Below are positions 6,987 through 14,169 of a DNA stretch of 14,169 nt, one piece after another. The notes under the pieces are model-generated. The model was not told the origin of the DNA. It ran no database searches and saw nothing but the letters and a program-made list of their open reading frames with translations. How positions within the stretch are numbered: position 1 is the stretch's first letter; every line of letters begins with the position of its first letter. Origin of the DNA: Gammaproteobacteria bacterium (GTDB taxonomy: Bacteria; Pseudomonadota; Gammaproteobacteria; Chromatiales; Chromatiaceae); the NCBI GenBank assembly GCA_013041975.1, contig JABDQZ010000222.1:1-14169 (forward strand). Direction: 5' to 3'. A program made the position numbers and the translations under genes.

Positions 6987-7145
6987 ATGAAAAAACTATT
7001 TGCAGTAACTTCCCTTTCATTTTCAGGTAGTGTCTTTGCACACGTCAGTCATGCAAACCCGGTACAACATAGCAGTGAGCACCTGTTGCTGGCAGCTTTG
7101 CTGATTCCTGTGGCATGGTATGTCGTCCGTAAGGTATTCAAATAA
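6987..7145 (+). CDS. small His-bearing secreted/membrane protein of unknown function
   Basis: This is a 52-residue product that I do not recognise as a named family. ATG 6987 is chosen because GGAG (6973-6976) precedes it at 10 bases and a signal peptide then starts at once; upstream in-frame starts fall inside the palindromic repeat. Residues 1-18 look like a signal peptide (MKKLF, hydrophobic core, SVFA). Residues 19-32 carry four histidines in H-x2-H-x5-H-x3-H spacing, 33-47 form one membrane segment, and RKVFK is a basic cytoplasmic end. A histidine would be the mature N-terminus. His-rich N-termini followed by a membrane helix recall the first part of HupE/UreJ nickel permeases, but the protein is far too short to be a permease. 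Its placement 15 bases before ureD suggests a role in urea or nickel handling; this is inference only. Confidence 0.7.
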   Translation: MKKLFAVTSLSFSGSVFAHVSHANPVQHSSEHLLLAALLIPVAWYVVRKVFK

Positions 7146-7160
7146 GCCAGGTCCACAAAC

Positions 7161-8006
7161 GTGACGGCGACAAATACTGTTCTGTCTGAAGATGCTCATC
7201 AGGGATGGCATGCGCAACTTTCACTGGGCTTTCAGAAAAAACCGATCAGAACGGTATTGAACAAACGTCGCCGGCAGGGCCCTTTAGCGGTTCAGCGGGC
7301 TTTCTATCCTGAAGGTGGTGTCTGCCATGTTTATCTGTTACATCCACCCGGTGGCGTCGTTGGTGGTGACCGGCTGGATGTCAGTCTTGAACTTGAACAG
7401 GGCGCACATGCGTTAGTGACAACCCCTGGAGCGACCAAGTTTTATTTAAGTGCGGGAGAAACAGCAGTTCAGCAACAGGTTTTTAATGTTGCAGATAATG
7501 CCGTGCTGGAATGGCTGCCCCAGGAGAATATTTTCTTTCCCGGTGCCATCGTTAAGAATTCATTACGTTTGAATTTACAGGGCAGCGCCAGAGCTGCAGT
7601 CTGGGAAATTCAGTGCCTGGGAAGGCCGGTTATCAATGAAACCTTTGATAGTGGGTCACTGGATAGTCACTGGCAGATTTACCGGGATAATCAACCGTTA
7701 CTGATTGAACGGCTGCGTGTTGATAAGGATAAGCTCAATATTCTATCGCAACTGGATAGCTGTCCTGTTGCAGGGACATTCATTGTTTCCAATGCTGACA
7801 AGCAGTTGATTGAGTCATTCCATGGTCAATCTTATTCGAACAATAATGGCACACTGGCGATGACATTGATTGAAGATTTACTTATCGTGCGTTACCTCGG
7901 TCATTCGACAGAGCAGGCCAGGCGCTGGTTTGCTGAAATCTGGTCAAAGGTGCGCATGCCCTGTCTGCAAACAAAGGCTGTGGTACCGAGAATCTGGAAT
8001 ACATAA
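7161..8006 (+). CDS. ureD: urease accessory protein UreD
   Basis: UreD (UreH in some species) is the scaffold that binds the urease apoprotein and, with UreF and UreG, channels nickel into the active site. The 281-residue length is normal. Family motifs are RRQGPLAVQRAFYPEG (about 37-52), HPPGGVVGGD (about 61-70), TTPGATKFYLS (about 87-97) and WLPQENIFF (about 118-126), and the C-terminus PRIWNT is intact. The start is GTG 7161: no ATG occurs in frame near the N-terminus, and upstream signals are weak (only AGG near 7149). Translation is therefore probably inefficient or coupled to the small gene ending at 7145. Confidence 0.95.
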   Translation: MTATNTVLSEDAHQGWHAQLSLGFQKKPIRTVLNKRRRQGPLAVQRAFYPEGGVCHVYLLHPPGGVVGGDRLDVSLELEQGAHALVTTPGATKFYLSAGETAVQQQVFNVADNAVLEWLPQENIFFPGAIVKNSLRLNLQGSARAAVWEIQCLGRPVINETFDSGSLDSHWQIYRDNQPLLIERLRVDKDKLNILSQLDSCPVAGTFIVSNADKQLIESFHGQSYSNNNGTLAMTLIEDLLIVRYLGHSTEQARRWFAEIWSKVRMPCLQTKAVVPRIWNT

Positions 8007-8028
8007 TTTAAATGCATAAGGTAAAGGT

Positions 8029-8331
8029 ATGGAACTTACACCCAGAGAAAAAGACAAGTTACTTTTATTTACCGCAGGCCTGCTGGCCGAACGCCGCAAG
8101 GCCAGGGGGTTAAAGCTTAACTACCCGGAAGCCATGGCTCTCATTAGCTGTGAGATTCTTGAAGGGGCTCGTGAGGGTAAAACGGTTGCCGAGTTGATGG
8201 ATTACGGCCGCACCATTGTTGCTGTTGAGGATGTCATGGACGGAGTAGCCGAGATGATTCATGAAGTACAGGTAGAAGCAACATTCCCTGATGGTACCAA
8301 GCTGGTCACCGTTCACGACCCGATCGTTTGA
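8029..8331 (+). CDS. ureA: urease gamma subunit UreA
   Basis: UreA is the smallest structural subunit of the bacterial three-chain urease, assembling as (UreABC)3 in the cytoplasm. The 100 residues match the gamma-subunit length, from MELTPREKDKL to the conserved VHDPIV end, with LNYPEAMALIS and VEDVMDGV internally. ATG 8029 follows AAGGTAAAGG at a short distance. It lies 22 bases after ureD and 10 bases before ureB, inside the urease operon. Confidence 0.98.
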   Translation: MELTPREKDKLLLFTAGLLAERRKARGLKLNYPEAMALISCEILEGAREGKTVAELMDYGRTIVAVEDVMDGVAEMIHEVQVEATFPDGTKLVTVHDPIV

Positions 8332-8341
8332 GGAGAGCAAT

Positions 8342-8650
8342 ATGATTCCAGGTGAAGTTATTGCAGCAGCAGGTGAAATCGAACTCAATGAAGGTCGTGA
8401 CACCGTAACATTGAGCGTAGCCAATAGCGGCGACCGTCCAATTCAGGTCGGTTCTCATTATCATTTTTTCGAAACCAACAGTGCGCTCGATTTTGATCGC
8501 GATAGCGCCAGAGGTTTTCGCCTGAACATCCCGGCAGGAACCGCCGTTCGTTTTGAACCGGGACAGACACGCGAAGTGGAACTGGTTGCCTATGCCGGTG
8601 ACCGTCAGGTGTATGGCTTCAATGCCAAAGTCATGGGAGGGCTGGATTAA
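8342..8650 (+). CDS. ureB: urease beta subunit UreB
   Basis: UreB is the second small structural subunit of urease. ATG 8342 is preceded by AGGAGAG (8331-8337) and gives a 102-residue protein beginning MIPGEVI, the usual beta-subunit start; a longer in-frame reading from 8291 would run into ureA and is not credible. Typical segments are VGSHYHFFETN (about 38-48), RLNIPAGTAVRFEPG (about 61-75) and the VYGFNAKV end. Its stop TAA shares one base with the ATG of ureC, so the two are translationally coupled. Confidence 0.98.
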   Translation: MIPGEVIAAAGEIELNEGRDTVTLSVANSGDRPIQVGSHYHFFETNSALDFDRDSARGFRLNIPAGTAVRFEPGQTREVELVAYAGDRQVYGFNAKVMGGLD

Positions 8651-10353
8651 TGGCAACAATCAGCAGACAGGCTTATGCCGAAATGTATGGCCCGACCACC
8701 GGTGACCGGGTAAGACTGGCCGATAGCGAATTATTTATCCAGGTCGAAGAGGATCGCACTATCTATGGCGATGAAGTCAAGTTTGGCGGTGGCAAGGTTA
8801 TTCGCGATGGCATGGGACAAAGCCAGCGTCTGTCATCCGAAGTGGTTGATGTGGTGATTACCAATGCTTTGATTCTCGACTGGTGGGGTATCGTCAAGGC
8901 TGACATTGGTATCAAAAATGGCCGTATTTCAGGCATTGGTAAAGCGGGTAATCCTGATGTGCAGCCTGGTGTGGATATTGTGGTTGGCCCGGGTACCGAG
9001 GCGATTGCCGGTGAAGGACAGATTCTGACCGCTGGAGGTATTGATTCACATATTCACTTTATCTGTCCGCAACAGGTGGATGATGCCCTGATGTCTGGCG
9101 TCACTACCATGCTGGGTGGTGGAACCGGGCCTGCAACCGGGACCAATGCGACAACCTGCACGCCAGGGCCGTGGAATATTCATCGTATGCTCGAGGCTGC
9201 TGATGAACTGCCTATGAACCTGGGTTTTTTGGGCAAGGGTAACGCATCAAAAACCGAACCCTTAAGCGAGCAGGTTGAGGCCGGTGCCATCGGCCTGAAA
9301 TTGCATGAAGACTGGGGAACCACGCCGGCAGCGATTGATACCTGTTTAACCGTTGCAGAACAAACCGATACACAGGTTGCCATACATACCGACACGCTGA
9401 ATGAATCCGGTTTTGTTGAAGATACCCTGGCAGCCATGAAAGGCCGCACCATTCATACTTACCATACAGAAGGTGCTGGTGGTGGACATGCGCCGGACAT
9501 TATCAAGGCAGCCGGTTTTGATAATGTATTGCCCTCATCAACCAACCCGACAAGACCTTACACGGTGAACACGGTTGATGAGCACCTGGACATGTTGATG
9601 GTTTGTCACCACTTAAGTCCATCGATTGCCGAAGACGTCGCCTTTGCAGAGTCGCGTATACGTCGTGAAACCATCGCCGCAGAAGATATTTTGCATGACC
9701 TGGGTGCCTTCTCGATGATTGCATCCGATTCACAGGCCATGGGGCGAGTTGGCGAGGTAATTACCCGTACCTGGCAAACGGCTCACAAAATGAAAGTACA
9801 GCGTGGTGCTCTCGATGGCGATAGCAGTGAAGCTGATAATCATCGTGCCAAACGCTATGTTGCCAAGTACACCATCAATCCTGCTATCACGCATGGTATG
9901 GCACATGAAGTGGGTTCGGTCGAGGTCGGCAAGCTGGCTGACCTGGTGTTATGGAAACCGGCTTTCTTCGCTACCAAGCCCAGCCTGATTATCAAAGGTG
10001 GGATGATCGCTGCAGCACCAATGGGTGATCCCAATGCATCAATCCCTACGCCACAGCCGGTGCACTACCGTCCGATGTTCGGTGCCTTTGGCAAGGCACA
10101 GAATGCCACCAGCATGACCTTTATGTCACAGGCTGCGATGGCAGCAGGCGTTCATGAACAGCTTGGATTGAGATCAATGATTGGCGAAGTGAAACGCTGC
10201 CGCAACGTGAAAAAGAAAGATATGGTATTGAATAACTGGCAGCCCGTTATCGAGGTTGATTCGCAGACGTACCAGGTAAGGGCTGATGGTGAACTGCTAA
10301 CCTGTGAGCCGGCGGAGGTCCTGCCAATGGCGCAACGATACTTCCTGTTTTGA
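8650..10353 (+). CDS. ureC: urease alpha (catalytic) subunit UreC
   Basis: UreC hydrolyses urea to ammonia and carbamate at a dinuclear nickel centre. The 567-residue length and residue numbering coincide with Klebsiella urease. Nickel ligands His134 and His136 (IDSHIHF), carbamylated Lys217 (GLKLHEDWG), His246 (IHTDT), His272 (TYHTEG) and Asp360 (ASDSQ) are all present, as are the flap residues Cys319 and His320 (MVCHHLSPS). The enzyme should therefore be active once metallated. Its ATG overlaps the ureB stop by one base. No frameshift or missing segment was seen. Confidence 0.99.
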   Translation: MATISRQAYAEMYGPTTGDRVRLADSELFIQVEEDRTIYGDEVKFGGGKVIRDGMGQSQRLSSEVVDVVITNALILDWWGIVKADIGIKNGRISGIGKAGNPDVQPGVDIVVGPGTEAIAGEGQILTAGGIDSHIHFICPQQVDDALMSGVTTMLGGGTGPATGTNATTCTPGPWNIHRMLEAADELPMNLGFLGKGNASKTEPLSEQVEAGAIGLKLHEDWGTTPAAIDTCLTVAEQTDTQVAIHTDTLNESGFVEDTLAAMKGRTIHTYHTEGAGGGHAPDIIKAAGFDNVLPSSTNPTRPYTVNTVDEHLDMLMVCHHLSPSIAEDVAFAESRIRRETIAAEDILHDLGAFSMIASDSQAMGRVGEVITRTWQTAHKMKVQRGALDGDSSEADNHRAKRYVAKYTINPAITHGMAHEVGSVEVGKLADLVLWKPAFFATKPSLIIKGGMIAAAPMGDPNASIPTPQPVHYRPMFGAFGKAQNATSMTFMSQAAMAAGVHEQLGLRSMIGEVKRCRNVKKKDMVLNNWQPVIEVDSQTYQVRADGELLTCEPAEVLPMAQRYFLF

Positions 10354-10371
10354 CGAGATGAATCATCACCC

Positions 10372-10854
10372 ATGCTGAAATTTACTAAACGACTTGAAGT
10401 TGCAGAGAAAGCGCGATACACGCTAACCCTGCCATTCGATCAGCGTATTAGAGGCCGCCTGAAAGTCATTCTGGATAATGGTGAAGAAGCCGGTGTGTTT
10501 CTTGACCGGGGCCCAATACTCAGAGGCGGTGACTGCATAGCAACGGAAGAAGGAGCTGTTGCACAGATAAAAGCAGCTGTAGAAACGGTTTCAACCGTGC
10601 GTAGTGATAATGCACTGTTGTTATCCAAAGCCTGTTATCACCTGGGCAATCGTCATACGCCGCTGCAAATTGGTGAAGGCTTTGCCCGCTATCAACATGA
10701 TCATGTACTGGATGACATGCTACGGGGCCTGGGTCTTGAGCCAGTCTGTGAACAGGCGCCTTTTGAACCTGAACCAGGTGCTTACGGTGAACACCACAGC
10801 GACCACGCTCATGGTGGGCATTCACATGAGCACTCACACGGTCATGCACATTGA
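10372..10854 (+). CDS. ureE: urease accessory nickel metallochaperone UreE
   Basis: UreE dimers bind nickel and pass it to UreG during urease maturation. The 160-residue protein has the N-terminal peptide-binding domain, then the metal-binding core with the interface histidine in LGNRHTPLQI (His95) and RYQHDHVLDDML. A C-terminal tail follows in which 10 of the last 20 residues are histidine. That tail is the Klebsiella-type nickel-storage form, not the tail-less form found in some species, and implies buffering of extra nickel. ATG 10372 lies 18 bases after ureC. The gene ends 4 bases before the preferred ureF start. Confidence 0.96.
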   Translation: MLKFTKRLEVAEKARYTLTLPFDQRIRGRLKVILDNGEEAGVFLDRGPILRGGDCIATEEGAVAQIKAAVETVSTVRSDNALLLSKACYHLGNRHTPLQIGEGFARYQHDHVLDDMLRGLGLEPVCEQAPFEPEPGAYGEHHSDHAHGGHSHEHSHGHAH

Positions 10855-10858
10855 TAGC

Positions 10859-11533
10859 ATGAACCATGGCTTGCCTGATGTGCGGCTGATGCAGCTGGTC
10901 AGCCCGGCTTTGCCGATAGGTGCCTTTACCTATTCGCAGGGGCTCGAATGGGCAGTGGAAAGCGGGCAGGTGAACAGCCCCGAAGCCGTTTATAACTGGA
11001 TGACGGGTGTCATCGAAGATAGTCTGGCTTATCTTGATCTGCCAATCCTCAAGCGCCTCTACCAGGCGTTTCAACAAGGAAATGAAAAGGCTGTGACATA
11101 CTGGTCGGAGTACCTGCTGGCCAGTCGTGAAACCAGTGAGTTAAGGCAGGAAGAGAACAACCGGGGAAGAGCGCTTAGTACCCTGCTGGTTGATCTTGAG
11201 GTTGCTGGTGCTGACCAATACCAGCAGGTGATGCAGTTAACACAGTTGTCAGGCTTTGCACTGGCTGCAGTCAACTGGAATATTCCATTGCAACAGGCTG
11301 CACTGGGTTATGGCTGGGGACTGCTGGAAAATCAGGTGGCAGCCGCGATTAAACTGGTGCCACTGGGCCAGACCGCGGGGCAGAAACTTCAGCTGCAATT
11401 GTCTGAGTTATTGCCCGAAGCGGTCAACAAGGGTTTATCTATTGAAGATGAAGCGATAGGTGCTTCCGCTCCGGCCATGGCGATAGCCAGCAGTTTGCAT
11501 GAGACACAATACACGAGATTATTCAGATCATAA
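10859..11533 (+). CDS. ureF: urease accessory protein UreF
   Basis: UreF bridges UreD and the GTPase UreG in the urease activation complex and gates GTP-dependent nickel transfer. Starting at ATG 10859 gives 224 residues, equal to Klebsiella UreF, and places the conserved RLMQLVSPALPIGAFTYSQG near the N-terminus. Other motifs are LLASRETSELRQEENNRG and the C-terminal SLHETQYTRLFRS. ATG 10844, in frame and overlapping the end of ureE, is an alternative that adds five residues. The frame is open to 10604, but that extension lies within ureE and has no family similarity. Neither start has a strong Shine-Dalgarno, so coupling to ureE termination is likely. Confidence 0.94.
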   Translation: MNHGLPDVRLMQLVSPALPIGAFTYSQGLEWAVESGQVNSPEAVYNWMTGVIEDSLAYLDLPILKRLYQAFQQGNEKAVTYWSEYLLASRETSELRQEENNRGRALSTLLVDLEVAGADQYQQVMQLTQLSGFALAAVNWNIPLQQAALGYGWGLLENQVAAAIKLVPLGQTAGQKLQLQLSELLPEAVNKGLSIEDEAIGASAPAMAIASSLHETQYTRLFRS

Positions 11534-11545
11534 CCGGGAAACACT

Positions 11546-12154
11546 ATGCCAAATAAATCTCCTCTAAGAATCGGCGTCGGCGGCCCGGTAGGGTCTGGCA
11601 AAACCGCACTTCTCGAAGTGCTTTGCAAAGCCCTGCGCGACAATTACGACATCGCTGTCGTAACCAATGATATCTATACCAAGGAAGATGCAAAAATACT
11701 GACGCGTGCAGAAGCGTTACCTGAAGATCGTATTGTTGGCGTTGAAACCGGCGGTTGTCCTCACACGGCAATCCGTGAAGACGCTTCCATGAACCTGGCA
11801 GCGGTGGCCGATTTACAGGCGAAGTTTCCAAACCTTGATGCGGTTTTCATTGAAAGTGGTGGCGATAACCTTTCAGCGACCTTCAGTCCCGAACTGGCTG
11901 ATCTGATGATTTATGTTATTGATGTCGCCGAAGGTGAAAAGATACCTCGCAAGGGTGGGCCGGGTATCACCCGGTCGGATTTACTGGTCATCAATAAAAT
12001 CGACCTTGCGCCATATGTGGGAGCTTCTCTGGAAGTGATGGAAGAGGATACAAAACGCATGCGTGGTGACAAGCCTTATGTGTTCAGTAATCTTAAAGAA
12101 GGTAAAGGATTACAACAGGTGATCGATTTTATTATTGACAAGGGCATGCTGTGA
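11546..12154 (+). CDS. ureG: urease accessory GTPase UreG
   Basis: UreG is a SIMIBI-class GTPase that dimerises around nickel and delivers it to urease. The 202-residue protein has the P-loop GPVGSGKT (13-20), the metal-binding CPH motif (71-73), ESGGDNLSATFSPELAD as switch region and the guanine-specificity motif NKID. It begins 12 bases after ureF and is the last gene of the plus-strand operon. A short GCTGT-GAA-ACAGC dyad covers its stop codon, but no T-run follows, so the operon terminator is not obvious before the convergent hslO gene. Confidence 0.98.
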   Translation: MPNKSPLRIGVGGPVGSGKTALLEVLCKALRDNYDIAVVTNDIYTKEDAKILTRAEALPEDRIVGVETGGCPHTAIREDASMNLAAVADLQAKFPNLDAVFIESGGDNLSATFSPELADLMIYVIDVAEGEKIPRKGGPGITRSDLLVINKIDLAPYVGASLEVMEEDTKRMRGDKPYVFSNLKEGKGLQQVIDFIIDKGML

Positions 12155-12159
12155 AACAG

Positions 12160-13038
12160 CTAGTGATGTGTCTTGGTTGATGCTGACTCAGAAATTCTTT
12201 CATTAAACAGGCTTTCAACATCAATAGCATCGAAGCTGTAATGCTCATTACAAAATTCACAGGTAATTCCGATACTGTCTTCTGTTTTCAGAATGTCTTG
12301 CAGTTCGGCTTTGCCGAGGGACTTGAGCATGCTGGCCGTGCGTTCCCGTGAGCAACTGCATTGAAAGCTGACGGGCTGTTGCTCAAAGACTCTCACCGAC
12401 TCTTCATGAAACAGGCGATAAATCAGCTCTTGCGAGTCCAGCCCATAGAGTTCATGGTCAGTAATCGTTTCAGAGAGCTTGATTATACGGTCCCATGCAT
12501 CGGGATCATGGGGCTCACCGGGCAGTTTCTGTATCAGTAACCCTGAGGCATTGTTATCATTACAAGCCAGCCACAAGTGTGTCTGTAACTGCTCCGATTG
12601 TTCGAAATAGGCGCCGAGTGCTTCGCTTAGTGTATGCCCGGACAACGGCACAATACCCTGGTGTGGTTTGCCTTTGCCAGAGTCGATGGTGATGACGATT
12701 TTATCGGACTGAAAAATTTCAGCGAGGCTGGCTGTTTCATCTTCAATAGCGTGTGATTGCCGGATAATGCCGCGCAGTGTCTGATCGGATGTCGCTTGTG
12801 CAACCAGCATGTGCAAGGCGCCATGTCCACGAATCTGCAAGGTGATGTTACCATCGAATTTTAGTGTGCTGGCAAGCAGGGTGACTGCAGCCAGGGCATG
12901 GCCCAGTATTTCCCGGGCATAACCTTCGGCATCACTTCTTTCAAGAATGGTTTGCCAGCTGTTGTCCAGTGAAACCAGTTGTCCGCGAATGGGTTCGTCT
13001 TCAAACAGAAAACGCTGAATCCGGTCATGATTTTTCAT
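12160..13038 (-). CDS. hslO: redox-regulated chaperone Hsp33
   Basis: Hsp33 is a cytoplasmic holdase that becomes active when oxidants release zinc from its C-terminal cysteines. The 292-residue product contains all four: Cys227 and Cys229 (FQCSC) and Cys260 and Cys263 (ITCEFC), with the same 30-residue separation as E. coli Hsp33. N-terminal motifs include RGQLVSLDNSWQTIL and the LGHALAAVTLLASTLKF helix. ATG at 13036-13038 lies 6 bases after the PilZ gene stop, so the two probably form one transcript. Its stop is 5 bases from the end of ureG on the other strand; this convergent arrangement carries no functional implication for urease. Confidence 0.96.
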   Translation of the reverse strand: MKNHDRIQRFLFEDEPIRGQLVSLDNSWQTILERSDAEGYAREILGHALAAVTLLASTLKFDGNITLQIRGHGALHMLVAQATSDQTLRGIIRQSHAIEDETASLAEIFQSDKIVITIDSGKGKPHQGIVPLSGHTLSEALGAYFEQSEQLQTHLWLACNDNNASGLLIQKLPGEPHDPDAWDRIIKLSETITDHELYGLDSQELIYRLFHEESVRVFEQQPVSFQCSCSRERTASMLKSLGKAELQDILKTEDSIGITCEFCNEHYSFDAIDVESLFNERISESASTKTHH

Positions 13039-13044
13039 CGGAAT

Positions 13045-13428
13045 TCAGTCCACGGAAGGCTGGTGGATAAGATGCTCCATATCACGATGCAGCATCTCGC
13101 TGTCACCGAGGTTCAGTTCAACCAGTCTTCTCAGGTGACTGATACTTTCCATGTCGATCTGTTCGCGTTGCAAGCCGACATGGTCGTTTTCAATATGTGA
13201 AATGGAGGCGTCCATGGCAATCAGGTGCTGGGAATCACCCAGTTCAATTTCCAGCTGAACCTTGTCACCAATTTCACAGGGCAGTTGCCCGGAATTACTG
13301 ATCAGGGCACCGTCTAACGAGATATCAATAAGATGCACTTTATGAGGTGTATCGTTTATGATGACAGTGACAGGTGCCTCGAAAAAAATCCGGTGAAAGG
13401 CACGGCGGTTATCTGTGGTGTCGTTCAT
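13045..13428 (-). CDS. PilZ-domain protein (predicted c-di-GMP binding)
   Basis: This 127-residue protein consists essentially of one PilZ domain. The cyclic-di-GMP binding signatures are both present: an RxxxR near the N-terminus (RAFHR, about residues 9-13) and DISLDGA (DxSxxG, about 36-42). No membrane segment or additional enzymatic domain is visible, so it is a small stand-alone receptor whose partner is unknown. It sits upstream of hslO with a 6-base gap. The ATG at 13426-13428 has only a weak upstream ribosome-binding sequence. Specific function (motility, surface polysaccharide or other) cannot be told from sequence. Confidence 0.88.
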   Translation of the reverse strand: MNDTTDNRRAFHRIFFEAPVTVIINDTPHKVHLIDISLDGALISNSGQLPCEIGDKVQLEIELGDSQHLIAMDASISHIENDHVGLQREQIDMESISHLRRLVELNLGDSEMLHRDMEHLIHQPSVD

Positions 13429-13499
13429 GTGAAGTTATAGCCTGCGCTTAAGCTTTTTCATTTGTTCCGTAGTATTGACTGACTCAATGACTAATGCAA

Positions 13500-13515
13500 C
13501 CTACATGGATGTAGG
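13500..13515. repeat. short palindrome related to the 6846-6955 element
   Basis: CCTACA (13500-13505) and TGTAGG (13510-13515) form a perfect 6-bp dyad around TGGA, in the 126-base gap between the CBS-protein gene and the PilZ gene. The first 14 bases, CCTACATGGATGTA, recur exactly in inverse orientation at 6885-6898 inside the long palindromic element. A second weak dyad (CTG-GAAATG-CAG, 13521-13532) follows. The gap shows no other clear feature; no strong promoter or terminator was seen. Confidence 0.5.
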
Positions 13516-13554
13516 GAATGCTGGAAATGCAGGAGCAATTTTCAGTACAACCGA

Positions 13555-14169
13555 TCAAGCAGTCTTGCGTTGCTGGGGATAAATCTTGGCAACCTTTACC
13601 ATGTTCTGTTGTGTTTGCAGTATTTCAATTGGATAGCCCGAAATCATCACGCTGATACCGGTTTCGGGTATCGATTCCAGGTGTTCCAGTATCAGGCCAT
13701 TAAACGTTTTCGGACCATTGGTGGGTAGATCCCATTTCATGGTGCGCACCAGGTCGCGGATACTGGCGTTACCATTGACCAGGTAGGTGCCATTTTTCAT
13801 ATCCTGAACATCATCCAGTTGATCCAGAGGATCGGTCACGAACTCACCGACAATTTCTTCCAGCAGATCAGCAAAAGTGACCAGTCCCTGTAAATCACCG
13901 TATTCATCAACCACCAGCCCCATGCGACGTTTTTCCCTCTGGAAATGAATCAACTGGGTGTTCAGCGGTGTACCTTCCGGAATGAAATAGGGTTGGCGTA
14001 TCAATGACTGCAGCCTTTCCTTGTCCAGTTCACCATTCATCATCAGTTGCATGCAACGGCGCAGGTGAATAAAGCCCAGCATATTGTCGATGCTCTCCTG
14101 GTAAACCGGCAGGCGAGTGTAATAGGTTTCCCTGAGAACCTTCAGAATCTCGTCCATGGGATCATTGAT
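13555..14169 (-). CDS. CorB/CorC-type (CNNM-related) CBS-domain protein, C-terminal part
   Basis: The frame is open at the window edge, so the N-terminus is missing; residues INDP precede the first visible methionine at 14157. The visible part holds the CBS pair, with TRLPVYQESIDNMLGFIHLRR and GLVVDEYGDLQGLVTFADLLEEIVGEF (split across residues about 80-106), followed by the CorC/HlyC transporter-associated domain up to the C-terminal PQQRKTA. The pattern closely resembles E. coli YfjD (CorB), a family with an N-terminal DUF21 membrane domain linked to magnesium/cobalt efflux or resistance. Whether DUF21 is present (CorB) or absent (CorC) cannot be seen here. The stop TGA is at 13555-13557. 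Confidence 0.9.
   Translation of the reverse strand: MNDPMDEILKVLRETYYTRLPVYQESIDNMLGFIHLRRCMQLMMNGELDKERLQSLIRQPYFIPEGTPLNTQLIHFQREKRRMGLVVDEYGDLQGLVTFADLLEEIVGEFVTDPLDQLDDVQDMKNGTYLVNGNASIRDLVRTMKWDLPTNGPKTFNGLILEHLESIPETGISVMISGYPIEILQTQQNMVKVAKIYPQQRKTA

Noticed and set aside
10792..10851. CAC/CAT-rich tract as a nucleotide repeat
   Set aside because: It encodes the functional His-rich tail of UreE and is explained by coding constraint.
10604..10858. 85-codon upstream extension of the ureF frame
   Set aside because: It is out-of-frame ureE sequence, lacks UreF similarity, and the 224-residue protein from 10859 is family length.
12148..12160. GCTGT-GAA-ACAGC hairpin over the ureG stop codon as operon terminator
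   Set aside because: The stem is only 5 bp with a 3-base loop and no T-run on either strand, so it is too weak to call.

Overview
The window looks like chromosomal DNA from a mid-GC gammaproteobacterium. This rests on the resemblance of RadA, Hsp33, the UreF/UreC set and the CorB/YfjD-like protein to gammaproteobacterial homologues, and on an NtrC-type sigma54 promoter. The genus cannot be named from sequence alone. Nearly all of it is coding, and no phage, IS, CRISPR, tRNA or rRNA feature was seen.

Layout: (1) 3-968, the 3' end of radA. (2) 969-1189, a regulatory gap with a textbook sigma54 (-24/-12) promoter, possible NtrC half-sites and an inverted repeat at the predicted transcription start. 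(3) 1190-6842, urtABCDE, a complete high-affinity urea ABC transporter. A structured 157-bp gap follows the binding-protein gene urtA. (4) 6846-6955, a long, nearly perfect inverted repeat just after urtE. (5) 6987-7145, a 52-residue His-bearing, signal-peptide plus single-TM protein with no recognised family. (6) 7161-12154, ureDABCEFG, a complete nickel urease with all active-site ligands and its accessory proteins. (7) On the minus strand and convergent with ureG: hslO (Hsp33) and a PilZ-domain gene as a pair, then a short gap with a palindromic repeat, then the C-terminal part of a CorB/CorC-type CBS protein running off the window.

How it works together: under nitrogen limitation, NtrC plus sigma54 would switch on urea uptake (UrtA in the periplasm, UrtB/UrtC in the membrane, UrtD/UrtE ATPases). 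Cytoplasmic urease UreABC would hydrolyse the urea to ammonia and carbon dioxide after nickel loading by UreD-UreF-UreG-UreE. All genes from urtA to ureG point the same way with short gaps, so one long nitrogen-scavenging transcript is plausible. It is interrupted by strong RNA-structure elements after urtA and after urtE that could set different expression levels.

The urt-ure system itself is well known. The parts that look least described are the 52-residue protein placed between transporter and urease, and the palindromic repeat family seen at 6846-6955 and 13500-13515. I found no convincing evidence for a wholly new multi-gene system.
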